Shown here: one piece after another, positions 8,045-15,984 of the stretch | Layout of the letters: each line of letters begins with the position of its first letter | Numbering within the stretch: position 1 is the stretch's first letter | Origin: Cognatundibacterium rivi | GTDB lineage: Bacteria > Pseudomonadota > Gammaproteobacteria > Burkholderiales > Burkholderiaceae_D | Direction: 5' to 3' | Length of the DNA stretch: 64,000 nt | Assembly (NCBI RefSeq): GCF_018139565.1 | Contig: NZ_JAGSPK010000006.1 | Location: forward strand, 124,001-188,000 | Position numbers and translations under genes: made by a program | The notes under the pieces: generated by a model | Databases searched by the model: none | Seen by the model: the letters and a program-made list of their open reading frames with translations, nothing else | Told to the model about the DNA's origin: nothing

Positions 8045-9811
8045 ATGGCATCATTTACATTGCAAGGCATCCCTGTTTCACGCGGTATCGCGATAGGTCG
8101 CGCGCATTTATTGCGTCCGGCTGCGCTGGATGTGAAGCATTATCTGGTTGCGCAGGAATTAGTCGAAGCGGAAGTGCTGCGCCTGCAAAACGCAATTGCG
8201 CAAGTCCACGTTGAATTACAGGCGATCTGGGCCGATCTGCCGCAGGATGCACCGACCGAGCTCGGTGCTTTTCTGGATGTGCATGCCCTCATTTTGTCCG
8301 ATCCCATGGTGTCGGAAGCCCCGCTCGATATTATCCGTACCCGCCATTACAACGCCGAATGGGCGCTTGTCACTCAGGTCGATGAGTTGTCGGCGCAATT
8401 CGATGAAATCGAAGACGATTATCTCCGCGAACGTAAAGCCGATATTCAGCAGGTTGCTGAACGAGTGTTGAAAGTGCTGACCGGCTCTTCCAGTCAGGTT
8501 CCTTCTTCCGATGGTATTGATGAACGCACCGCCAACATGGTGGTGGTCGCCAGAGATATTTCTCCGGCCGACATGATGCAATTCCGCGATGTCGCTTTTA
8601 CCGGATTTGTCACTGACGAAGGCGGGCAAAATTCGCACACTGCCATCGTGTCGCGCAGCTTGGGCATTCCGGCTGTGGTCGGCATGGGGAATGCTTCGCA
8701 ACTGATAGAGCAGGACGACTGGCTGATCATCGACAGCGATGCCGGCGTGGTTATCGTTGCACCGCCGACGATGGTGCTGGAACAATATCGTGAACGTCAG
8801 GCGCAGCTGCTCAAACAAAGAAAAAAACTCTCCAAACTCAAAAAAACCCCGGCGGTGACGCAGGACGGCGTTGAAATTACCTTGTTGGCGAATATCGAAT
8901 TACCGGGTGACGCTACGCCTGCGCTTGAGGCTGGCGCCAGTGGCGTTGGTCTGTTCCGTTCTGAGTTCTTATTTATGGAACGCAGCGGCGAACAGCATCA
9001 ATTACCGAGCGAAGAAGAGCAGTTTGATGCGTATCGTAAAGCGGTACTTGGCATGAAAGGCCGTCCTGTCACGATCCGCACTTTAGACGTGGGTGCTGAC
9101 AAACCGCTGGAAGCGGCTGAACATAATATTCTCAATCCTGCCTTAGGTTTGCGGGCAATACGCTATTGCCTGGCCGAGCCGCAACTGTTTCTGACGCAAT
9201 TACGGGCTATTCTGCGCGCGTCTGCATTTGGCCCGGTCAAAATTCTGATTCCGATGATGGCGCATGGATTTGAAATCGAGCAAACCCTGCAACTGATCGC
9301 GCAGGCCAAGAAAGAACTGACGGCAGAAAAGAAAGAATTTGATGTCGGCATTCCGGTTGGCGCAATGATAGAAATTCCCGCTGCCGCGCTGGCGCTGCCG
9401 ATGTTTGTGAAAAAGCTCGACTTTTTGTCTATCGGCACGAACGACCTGATTCAGTACACGCTGGCAATTGATCGTGCCGATCACGAAGTTGCACACTTAT
9501 ACGATGATTTGCATCCGGCGATTTTGCAGTTATTACAGATCATCGTCAGTACGGCAGAAAAAGCCGGGGTTCCTTTGTCGATTTGTGGCGGTATGGCAGG
9601 TGATCTACGCCTGACCCGCTTATTAGTCGGAATGGGATTCCGGGAATTATCTATGCCAGCGGCTTTGCTGCCAGAGATTAAACAGGCGATTCTGAATACC
9701 CGGTTTGACACTTTGCAACCGTATGTGAAAAAGATCTTACGCAGCTATGATTCTGCGGTGATACAGGAAACACTGAGTAATATGGAGGCGCTTGGTAAAA
9801 CGCTGCATTGA
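8045..9811 (+). CDS. ptsI: PTS enzyme I, phosphoenolpyruvate-protein phosphotransferase
   Basis: It takes phosphate from phosphoenolpyruvate and passes it to HPr. At 588 residues it is slightly longer than the usual 570-575. The phosphohistidine region GGQNSHTAIVSRSLGIPAVVG lies near residue 195-215, the PEP-binding GVGLFRSEFLFM near 300, and the catalytic cysteine motif SICGGMAGD near 510. It has no N-terminal GAF domain, so it is the general and not the nitrogen-type (PtsP) enzyme. An AGG site lies close to the ATG. Confidence 0.95.
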   Translation: MASFTLQGIPVSRGIAIGRAHLLRPAALDVKHYLVAQELVEAEVLRLQNAIAQVHVELQAIWADLPQDAPTELGAFLDVHALILSDPMVSEAPLDIIRTRHYNAEWALVTQVDELSAQFDEIEDDYLRERKADIQQVAERVLKVLTGSSSQVPSSDGIDERTANMVVVARDISPADMMQFRDVAFTGFVTDEGGQNSHTAIVSRSLGIPAVVGMGNASQLIEQDDWLIIDSDAGVVIVAPPTMVLEQYRERQAQLLKQRKKLSKLKKTPAVTQDGVEITLLANIELPGDATPALEAGASGVGLFRSEFLFMERSGEQHQLPSEEEQFDAYRKAVLGMKGRPVTIRTLDVGADKPLEAAEHNILNPALGLRAIRYCLAEPQLFLTQLRAILRASAFGPVKILIPMMAHGFEIEQTLQLIAQAKKELTAEKKEFDVGIPVGAMIEIPAAALALPMFVKKLDFLSIGTNDLIQYTLAIDRADHEVAHLYDDLHPAILQLLQIIVSTAEKAGVPLSICGGMAGDLRLTRLLVGMGFRELSMPAALLPEIKQAILNTRFDTLQPYVKKILRSYDSAVIQETLSNMEALGKTLH

Positions 9812-10136
9812 ATCAGGAACAGGTTTGACGATGAAGCTGGAGTTCGTTATCCTTATCGACTTATTCCAAATCTCAATAAATACGATAACGTCGTTGCTGT
9901 GCCCTTGCCGTGCTGAAGCACTGTCTGCGTACAAGCGCCTTGTTCTCCTATTTAATCAGAATTGGAATGAAATACAGGCGCCGATTTGAAAATCAGCTTG
10001 CGGGCGCGGTCTGGATCAGTTCCGGACAATAAATACGGCTAAAGCGAGCTTGAATGCAGCTTTCCTTCCTTCACATTCAGCCCTTCTTTTAGCCTTCCTT
10101 AGTTTTTGAACGAGAATTTTCTCGATGGAAGAGTGT
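9812..10136. other. Intergenic region before metX
   Basis: About a third of this 325-bp gap is the palindromic element described separately (9863-9968). The rest should hold the metX promoter. I see no recognisable SAM or SAH riboswitch. A 52-codon frame from 9831 is mostly made of the palindrome and is not credible as a gene. Confidence 0.5.
9863..9968. repeat. 106-bp palindromic intergenic element (MITE/REP-like)
   Basis: The two 52-base arms are centred exactly on the same point (9915.5). The outer 27 bases pair at 22 positions, starting with ATTCCAA at one end and its complement at the other. The centre is a perfect GTGCT-GA-AGCAC hairpin. The middle part pairs poorly. The GTCGTTGCTG..CCCTTGCCG and GCGCCTTGTTCTCC segments resemble intergenic repeat sequences I recall from other Burkholderiales. 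That family resemblance is from memory and untested. Confidence 0.6.
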
Positions 10137-11288
10137 ATGTCAGTCTTACCAGGATCCGTTGGTGCCGTGACACCACAAGCGTTTCACTTTGAGGCACCGT
10201 TGCCTTTACAAAGTGGCGCATCAATTGCCGGTTATACCTTGATGGTGGAAACCTACGGCAGCTTAAATGCAGATAAATCGAATGCCGTACTTATTTGCCA
10301 TGCCTTGAATGCCTCGCATCATGTTGCTGGCTACTACGCCGACCAGCCAAAGAATGTGGGATGGTGGGACAACATGGTCGGCCCTGGCAAACCGGTGGAC
10401 ACCAACCGTTTTTTTGTGATCGGCGTCAATAATCTTGGCTCCTGTTTCGGCTCCACCGGCCCCATGCACACGAATCCCGCCACAGGTAAACCCTATGGGG
10501 CCGATTTTCCGGTGGTGACCGTGGAAGACTGGGTCAACGCACAGGCACGTCTGGCAGATGTTTTTGGGATACAGCAATTTGCTGCGGTCATGGGCGGCTC
10601 GCTTGGTGGTATGCAGGCGCTGGCGTGGAGTATTTTGTACCCGGATCGTTTGCGAAACTGCGTTGTGATTGCTTCAACGCCAAAGCTATCAGCACAAAAT
10701 ATCGCGTTTAATGATGTGGCGCGGCAGGCGATACTGACCGATCCGGATTTTCACGGCGGTGATTTCTATGCACATGGCGTCGTTCCCCGCCGTGGCTTAC
10801 GGGTGGCGCGCATGATAGGCCATATCACCTATTTGTCGGATGACGATATGGCCGAAAAATTCGGACGTGATCTGAAGTCGGATGATTACCAGTTTGGCTA
10901 TGGCGTCGATTTTGAAATTGAATCTTATCTTCGCTATCAGGGCGATAAATTTTCAGATTACTTTGATGCAAATACCTATTTGCTGATCACCAAAGCGCTG
11001 GATTATTTTGACCCGGCTCGTCATACCGATGGTGATCTGACGAAAGCGCTGGCGGCAACCAAAGCACAGTTTTTACTCGCCTCATTCACGACCGACTGGC
11101 GTTTCGCACCAGAGCGCAGCCGTGAAATTGTGAAAGCCTTAATCAGTAACAAACGCACCGTCAGCTACGCTGAAATTGATGCGCCTCACGGACACGATGC
11201 ATTCCTGCTGGACGACTCCCGTTATCTGAATCTGGTTGCGGCGTATTTCGATCGCATTGCGACAGAACTGAAAGGAGTGTCAGCATGA
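10137..11288 (+). CDS. metX: Homoserine O-acyltransferase MetX
   Basis: It activates homoserine with an acyl group from acyl-CoA at the start of methionine synthesis. The alpha/beta-hydrolase fold shows the nucleophile elbow GGSLGGMQ (serine near residue 153) and the catalytic histidine in [12 protein letters not shown] near 350. Whether acetyl- or succinyl-CoA is used cannot be told from what I can see; MetX proteins of proteobacteria include both. I chose the ATG at 10137 (GGAAGAG just upstream) over the one at 10125, giving 383 residues. The stop overlaps the metW start in an ATGA junction, so the two are translationally coupled. Confidence 0.95.
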   Translation: MSVLPGSVGAVTPQAFHFEAPLPLQSGASIAGYTLMVETYGSLNADKSNAVLICHALNASHHVAGYYADQPKNVGWWDNMVGPGKPVDTNRFFVIGVNNLGSCFGSTGPMHTNPATGKPYGADFPVVTVEDWVNAQARLADVFGIQQFAAVMGGSLGGMQALAWSILYPDRLRNCVVIASTPKLSAQNIAFNDVARQAILTDPDFHGGDFYAHGVVPRRGLRVARMIGHITYLSDDDMAEKFGRDLKSDDYQFGYGVDFEIESYLRYQGDKFSDYFDANTYLLITKALDYFDPARHTDGDLTKALAATKAQFLLASFTTDWRFAPERSREIVKALISNKRTVSYAEIDAPHGHDAFLLDDSRYLNLVAAYFDRIATELKGVSA

Positions 11289-11893
11289 ATTTTTCAGAAT
11301 TAAACCAATTACGTCCCGATCTGGCTTTTATTGCTGACTGGATTCAGCCGCAGTCGCAAGTCCTGGACGTCGGTTGTGGCGATGGCGTCATGCTCGATTA
11401 TCTGCAAACCGACAAGCAATGTAGTGGCTACGGTATCGAAATCGCGGATGATAAAACGCTGGCCTGCGCCAGGCGTCACATTAATGTGATACAGCAAGAC
11501 ATGGAAAATGGTCTGGGCATGTTTGATGACAATGCTTTTGATACCGTGTTGTGTTTATCTTCATTGCAGATGATGAAACACGTTGAGCCATTACTGCGTG
11601 ACATTGCACGCGTCGGCCGTGAAGCCATCGTCTCTTTTCCGAATTTTGGCTATTGGCCGCATCGCACCGCATTATTGTTGGGAAAAATGCCGGTATCGAA
11701 ATCTTTACCGTATCAGTGGTATGACACGCCGAATGTCCGTTGCGCCACGATTTATGACTTCGCCGATCTGGCTAATGAAGTGGGGCTGGAAGTCATGCAA
11801 TGTGTGGCTCTGCATGAAGGTCAGCCAGTGCACTTCTTACCGAATTTGCGCGGTAGTCTGGCGGTGTTCAGGTTGCGTAAGCGTCAGGCATAG
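11285..11893 (+). CDS. metW: Methionine biosynthesis protein MetW
   Basis: A 202-residue protein with a class I methyltransferase-like fold; the glycine motif is [15 protein letters not shown] near residue 28-42. MetW is almost always encoded with MetX in proteobacteria and is thought to support its activity in methionine synthesis. The gene begins within the metX stop codon (ATGA overlap). The conserved middle segment [13 protein letters not shown] is present. Confidence 0.93.
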   Translation: MNFSELNQLRPDLAFIADWIQPQSQVLDVGCGDGVMLDYLQTDKQCSGYGIEIADDKTLACARRHINVIQQDMENGLGMFDDNAFDTVLCLSSLQMMKHVEPLLRDIARVGREAIVSFPNFGYWPHRTALLLGKMPVSKSLPYQWYDTPNVRCATIYDFADLANEVGLEVMQCVALHEGQPVHFLPNLRGSLAVFRLRKRQA

Positions 11894-12009
11894 TTTTTAA
11901 AATATCGATTCGGGTAAATAGCGTTTTTTTTGTCGCATCTTTAAAACCGACGACATGATCACCATTTCCCGGGGTAACCTGTTCACTCGCTTACTGACTG
12001 GCTTCAATT

Positions 12010-12900
12010 ATGAAACTGCATTCTTTCTTTGCTGCTGTTCTTTTTGCGACGGTGGGCTCTGCATTTGCACAGAACGCAACATCGCAGGATGGCGTGAAAA
12101 TTGGCGGTAATTCTTTTTTAAGCAAATTTGCTCCGGTTGGTGCGCTGGAAAACCAGGCAGCGATGCAGTATGCGCAAACCATGCAACAAGCTGAGAAGCA
12201 ACATGCGCTGGGGCCGGATAATCATCCGCAAGTATTACGTTTGCGTGCGATTGCCAATAAGCTGATCCCTTATTCGTTGAAGTGGAATGAGCGGGCGAAG
12301 CAGTGGAAGTGGGAAATTAACTTACTGGGATCCAAGCAAATTAATGCCTATTGCATGCCAGGCGGCAAAATTGCTTTTTATTCCGGGATTCTGGATACCT
12401 TGAAACTGACTGATGACGAAGTCGCGATAGTCATGGGGCACGAGATCGCCCATGCCTTGCGTGAGCATGGCGCTGAAAGAGCCGTGAAATCGAGCGCTGC
12501 CAATTTATTCGTTAAAGGGGTAGAGATTTTTGCCGGAGCGAAAGGATATGACCCGAATATCGCTGGCTCGATTGCTGGCGGTGCCGCCAATGTGACCATG
12601 TTGAAATTTTCCCGTGACAATGAAACAGAAGCAGATATTGTCGGGCTCGATATTGCTGCACGTGCCGGTTACGACCCTCGTGCCGGCGTTGCTCTTTGGC
12701 AAAAAATGGGCATGGTGAATAAAGGTGCTCCGCCGCAATGGCTGTCCACCCACCCCGCTGGTCAGAACCGGATCGCTGAAATTCGCCGCCACTTACCGGA
12801 AGTGATGCCTTTGTATGCGAAGGCGAAAGCATTGTCTCTGAATGGCATCGCGCCATATCAGACCAACGTCAAGGGTATTGCCCCAGTTACCTATCCCTAG
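12010..12900 (+). CDS. Exported M48 family zinc metalloprotease
   Basis: A 296-residue protein with an N-terminal signal peptide ending near SAFA/QN, so it should act in the periplasm. The zinc site is HEIAHALREH (near residue 143) and the third ligand lies in ETEADIVGLDIAARAGYDP. The late STHPAGQNRIAEI segment is typical of the M48C (LoiP/BepA-like) group. No TPR domain follows the protease domain, so it is closer to LoiP than to BepA, but there is no lipobox. A role in envelope quality control is inferred from the family. Confidence 0.88.
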   Translation: MKLHSFFAAVLFATVGSAFAQNATSQDGVKIGGNSFLSKFAPVGALENQAAMQYAQTMQQAEKQHALGPDNHPQVLRLRAIANKLIPYSLKWNERAKQWKWEINLLGSKQINAYCMPGGKIAFYSGILDTLKLTDDEVAIVMGHEIAHALREHGAERAVKSSAANLFVKGVEIFAGAKGYDPNIAGSIAGGAANVTMLKFSRDNETEADIVGLDIAARAGYDPRAGVALWQKMGMVNKGAPPQWLSTHPAGQNRIAEIRRHLPEVMPLYAKAKALSLNGIAPYQTNVKGIAPVTYP

Positions 12901-13130
12901 TTTCTATGCCTGTGGCAGCCGTTCTCCACTGCCGGGATTTTTCTTCATTTGAAAGAAAAGTTTCTGTCCAGACACGTCAAAAATAAAAATTTCGCAGATC
13001 TCACCCAAATTAAGCAGATTTGCCAAAAAAAGCACATCTGTTGTGCATTTGTGACATTTTCATGCATGGAAAACCACGATGTCATCGTCCTTTCACAATT
13101 GGGTGTAACACTTTGTAATGTTGAAAAAAT

Positions 13131-13154
13131 TATGTGATAGACTATTTTCACATA
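13131..13154. promoter_or_regulatory. Inverted repeat TATGTGA-N10-TCACATA
   Basis: A perfect 7-bp inverted repeat with a 10-base spacer in the receptor's upstream region. The half-sites resemble CRP/FNR-family half-sites (TGTGA/TCACA), but the spacer is 10 rather than 6 bases, so a classical CRP site is unlikely. It could be another dimeric regulator's operator. Confidence 0.35.
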
Positions 13155-13268
13155 TCAATATACAGCTGATTCACTCGAATTTACTTGTCCGGTCAGCACA
13201 CAAAAATCAACAGTGTCATATAAAAATAGACGATAGAACTTGGTGTCTGTTTTTTTAAAATCAAAAGA

Positions 13269-13280
13269 GCAATCGTTTGC
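13269..13280. promoter_or_regulatory. LacI/PurR-type operator, upstream copy
   Basis: GCAATCGTTTGC is a near-perfect palindrome with the central CG of LacI-family operators. Extended to the right (GT at 13281-13282 region), it fits the E. coli PurR consensus ANGCAANCGNTTNCNT at every fixed position but the first. Confidence 0.6.
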
Positions 13281-13309
13281 GTGTCAGCCGATTTATGTTT
13301 TTCAGCGGT

Positions 13310-13323
13310 CGCAATCGATTGCG
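13310..13323. promoter_or_regulatory. LacI/PurR-type operator, downstream copy
   Basis: CGCAATCGATTGCG is a perfect 14-bp palindrome. With the T at 13324-13325 region it matches the same PurR consensus at all fixed positions except the first A. Its centre is 42 bp from that of the upstream copy, four turns of B-DNA, so two dimers would face the same side of the helix. Confidence 0.65.
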
Positions 13324-13531
13324 TGTTGAAATCAGGCATAAAAAATGCATGACATTGTTGCTAGTCAGCTTTTTGTATCGTGGTTGCAGGTTGAAGTTTT
13401 TATAAAGCCAGCGTGTTGGCACTAAAGTGTGGTGATGGAGATGTCATCAAGCGGTGTTAAAAGCTTGAGATGATGAACAGGGTTCAGCGCAATTTTATTT
13501 TATTTACCGTAATTTGATCCGGGAGCAGTCA

Positions 13532-15877
13532 ATGAAACAATCTACGAAGCCTTCAGCGTTTCCATCACGTTTGTCGATGGTCGCGATCGCATGCCAGTTG
13601 GCGTGCATGGGTATTTCCACCGCGCAAGCACAGGAAGTCAGCAACGAACAAACAAGCTCAACACAAGTAACAATTACCGGCAAAAAAGTCGGTATGGGTT
13701 TGATGGTTCAGGAAAATGCGCCAAAAGCACGCAGTACCATTACTGCAGAAGAACTGGCAAAACAACGTCCTACCGGTAATGCGTATGAAGCGCTGGAACT
13801 GATGCCTGCGGTTAATAGCTACAACTACGACGCAACTGGTTTGTTCGGTGGTGGCCTGACTCTGCGCGGCTTTAACAGCGACCAGATCGGTGCAACAATC
13901 AATGGCGTACCTGTTAATGATTCCGGTAGTTTCTCAGTGTATCCACAAGAGTTTGTGGATCAGGAAAATACCTGCACCCAGTTCGTCACACAAGGCTCTA
14001 CCGACGTTGATTCTCCACAAATCGGCGCAACTGGCGGTAACTTTGGTATTACGACATGCGACCCTTCCAAAGAGAAGCGTTTCCGCGTCATGCAAACTGT
14101 TGGTGGTCTGAATCTGTCTAAAACTTATCTGCGTTACGATACAGGTATGTTGTCGGATAACCGTTCCCGTCTGTTTATTTCCTACTCTCATGCGCAAGCT
14201 GATAAATGGAAAGGCGAAGGCGAGGCAAAACGTGATCACGTCGATTTCGGCTTCCGTACAGATTTTGATAAATTCAATTCTGTCAGCGGTACCATTCTGT
14301 ATAACCGTGCAATTAACCAGAACATCAGTACATTCAATCTGGCTGATCTGGCAAAAAATGGTTACTACTACGATTACGCTACTACATTCACTGGTCACGT
14401 ACCTCCGACACCGGGTAAAGCCGGTAGCGATGCAAATCCAGCGTTTGCCGATGCTTACTATCAGTTGACAAAAAATCCGTTTGAAAACGTGATTGCCTCT
14501 GCAACTGCAAAATTCCGCATTGGTGAAAACACGGATGTGAAAATTATTCCTTACTACTGGTATGGCTACGGTACGGGCGGTAATCAACAACGCTTGCAAA
14601 CTGAATCTGCATTCCTGAATCCAGTGACCGGAAAAAATACCGCAGGTGTTGATTTGAACGGTGATGGCGATACACTGGATAAAGTGATTGTTGCCAATAG
14701 CAGCGTCACGCGTACAAACCGTCCTGGTATTACTGCTTCTGTCACTCATACATTTGACATTCATCAGGTATTGGCTGGTTTCTGGTATGAACGTGCAACG
14801 CACGAGCAATTTGGCCCTATGGTCGCTGTTGATGCCAACGGTAATGCGGCCGATATCTGGCTGAAAGATGGCCGTATCAATCGCCCGAATGGAACACCAT
14901 TCCAGAGCCGTGATTGGAAAACAATTAGTACTGCTTACCAGTTCTTTGCACAAGATACCATCAGCCTGATGAACGACAAATTGTCTGTCAACGTTGGTGT
15001 TCGTGTACCAACGATGAAACGTGACTTCACTAACTATGCAAGCGAAGGCTGGGCTACTCCTTATAATATTGAGAAATCATACTCTGAAGTATTACCACAG
15101 CTGGGTGCCCGCTATCAGATCGATAATAGCAATCAGGTTTTCGCAAGTCTGGCAAAGAACATGAAGGTACCACCAAACTTTGTGTACTCTAACTTGGCTG
15201 TTGTGAACGGTGTCGCAGTTTTGCCAGTGGATGTCAAGGCTGAAACTTCTTATAACCTCGACATCGGTTATCGTCATCAGAGCGATAAACTGACAGCGCA
15301 AGCGACGGTATATTCCGTTGATTTCCGTGATCGTCAGGCGACTGCTTATGATCCGATTTCCAACACCAGCAGTCTGAGCAATGTGGGTAAAGTCAAAACT
15401 CAAGGTTTTGAATTGGAACTCGGTAATACTCCGGTTAATGGCTGGTCGTTCTACGGTTCCGTTGGTTATGCAAACAGCGAAATCAAAGACAATCTGGTCG
15501 TTAGCAAAACACTGACTCAGCCGACAGCAGGTAAGAAAATGCCTTTGACACCTGAATGGAAAGCGGGCTTGAGCGCGCAATACGAAACAGCTGTATGGTA
15601 TGCGCGTCTGAAAACGAAATACACCAGCTCACAACAAGCAACCCTGGTGAATGACGAAGAAGTACCTGCATACACTTTGGTTGGTTTTGATGCCGGATAT
15701 CAATTCCCGAACACAAGCTGGATCAAAAAACCAACCTTGCGTTTGAGCATCAGTAATCTCTTTAATGAGAAGTATCGCAATCCATCTTCTCAATCTAAAG
15801 TAAATGCTGCTGCAGGCGTGTTCTATTACCTCGGCGCACCACGTTTCACATCCGTCACATTCTCGGGCGATTTCTAA
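13532..15877 (+). CDS. TonB-dependent outer-membrane receptor
   Basis: A ligand-gated outer-membrane channel of 781 residues. The start at 13532 has GGGAG eight bases upstream, and a signal peptide ends near AQA/QE. The plug domain includes TGNAYEALELMPAVNSYNYD and LTLRGFNSDQIGATINGVPVND; the barrel ends in a terminal phenylalanine (FSGDF), as outer-membrane proteins do. There is no N-terminal signalling (STN) extension, so regulation by an anti-sigma factor is unlikely. The ligand is unknown. Two LacI/PurR-type operators upstream and a 5'-nucleotidase gene downstream point to a carbon compound, possibly a nucleoside or sugar, rather than iron. A terminator separates it from the nucleotidase. 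Confidence 0.92.
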   Translation: MKQSTKPSAFPSRLSMVAIACQLACMGISTAQAQEVSNEQTSSTQVTITGKKVGMGLMVQENAPKARSTITAEELAKQRPTGNAYEALELMPAVNSYNYDATGLFGGGLTLRGFNSDQIGATINGVPVNDSGSFSVYPQEFVDQENTCTQFVTQGSTDVDSPQIGATGGNFGITTCDPSKEKRFRVMQTVGGLNLSKTYLRYDTGMLSDNRSRLFISYSHAQADKWKGEGEAKRDHVDFGFRTDFDKFNSVSGTILYNRAINQNISTFNLADLAKNGYYYDYATTFTGHVPPTPGKAGSDANPAFADAYYQLTKNPFENVIASATAKFRIGENTDVKIIPYYWYGYGTGGNQQRLQTESAFLNPVTGKNTAGVDLNGDGDTLDKVIVANSSVTRTNRPGITASVTHTFDIHQVLAGFWYERATHEQFGPMVAVDANGNAADIWLKDGRINRPNGTPFQSRDWKTISTAYQFFAQDTISLMNDKLSVNVGVRVPTMKRDFTNYASEGWATPYNIEKSYSEVLPQLGARYQIDNSNQVFASLAKNMKVPPNFVYSNLAVVNGVAVLPVDVKAETSYNLDIGYRHQSDKLTAQATVYSVDFRDRQATAYDPISNTSSLSNVGKVKTQGFELELGNTPVNGWSFYGSVGYANSEIKDNLVVSKTLTQPTAGKKMPLTPEWKAGLSAQYETAVWYARLKTKYTSSQQATLVNDEEVPAYTLVGFDAGYQFPNTSWIKKPTLRLSISNLFNEKYRNPSSQSKVNAAAGVFYYLGAPRFTSVTFSGDF

Positions 15878-15930
15878 TTGGATGAATGCGCAGTTTCCAT
15901 CAATTTGATCGGGAACTGCGAAGACAATTC

Positions 15931-15968
15931 AGGCCTGCAACGATTTCTTGTTGCGGGCCTTTTTTATT
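15931..15968 (+). terminator. Intrinsic terminator between receptor and nucleotidase
   Basis: AGGCCTGCAAC pairs with GTTGCGGGCCT (one mismatch, 8-base loop) and is followed by six T residues. The next gene starts only 17 bases later and has no room for its own promoter downstream, so it probably depends on read-through or on a promoter inside the receptor gene. Confidence 0.85.
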
Positions 15969-15984
15969 TGACAGTGGCAAATAT

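Larger units (their letters stand above)
12901..13531. other. Long AT-rich regulatory region before the TonB receptor
   Basis: This 631-bp stretch begins with a weak hairpin (GGCAG..CTGCC then GGGATTTTT) that may end the M48 transcript. It then holds a 24-bp inverted repeat at 13131-13154, two LacI/PurR-type operators at 13269-13280 and 13310-13323, and the receptor ribosome site. The 120-odd bases around 12950-13160 are unusually AT-rich. No credible small gene was found; the open frame at 12949-13137 has no ribosome site and poor codon use. Confidence 0.5.

Noticed and set aside
7223-9811. Sugar-uptake PTS operon
   Set aside because: No EIIB or EIIC gene is present; EIIA, HPr and EI alone point to a regulatory chain.
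9831-9989. Possible 52-codon gene (start 9831) before metX
   Set aside because: Most of it lies within the palindromic element, and the codon pattern is unlike neighbouring genes.
10000-10136. SAM-sensing riboswitch in the metX leader
   Set aside because: No pairing pattern or conserved core of a SAM riboswitch class was found by eye; a covariance search would be needed to be certain.
12949-13137. 62-codon open frame upstream of the TonB receptor
   Set aside because: Very AT-rich, no ribosome site, no recognisable protein features; it is in the regulatory region.
13934-14953. 339-codon open frame on the minus strand inside the TonB receptor gene
   Set aside because: It is the complement of a clearly coding gene; the receptor on the plus strand has signal peptide, plug and barrel end.
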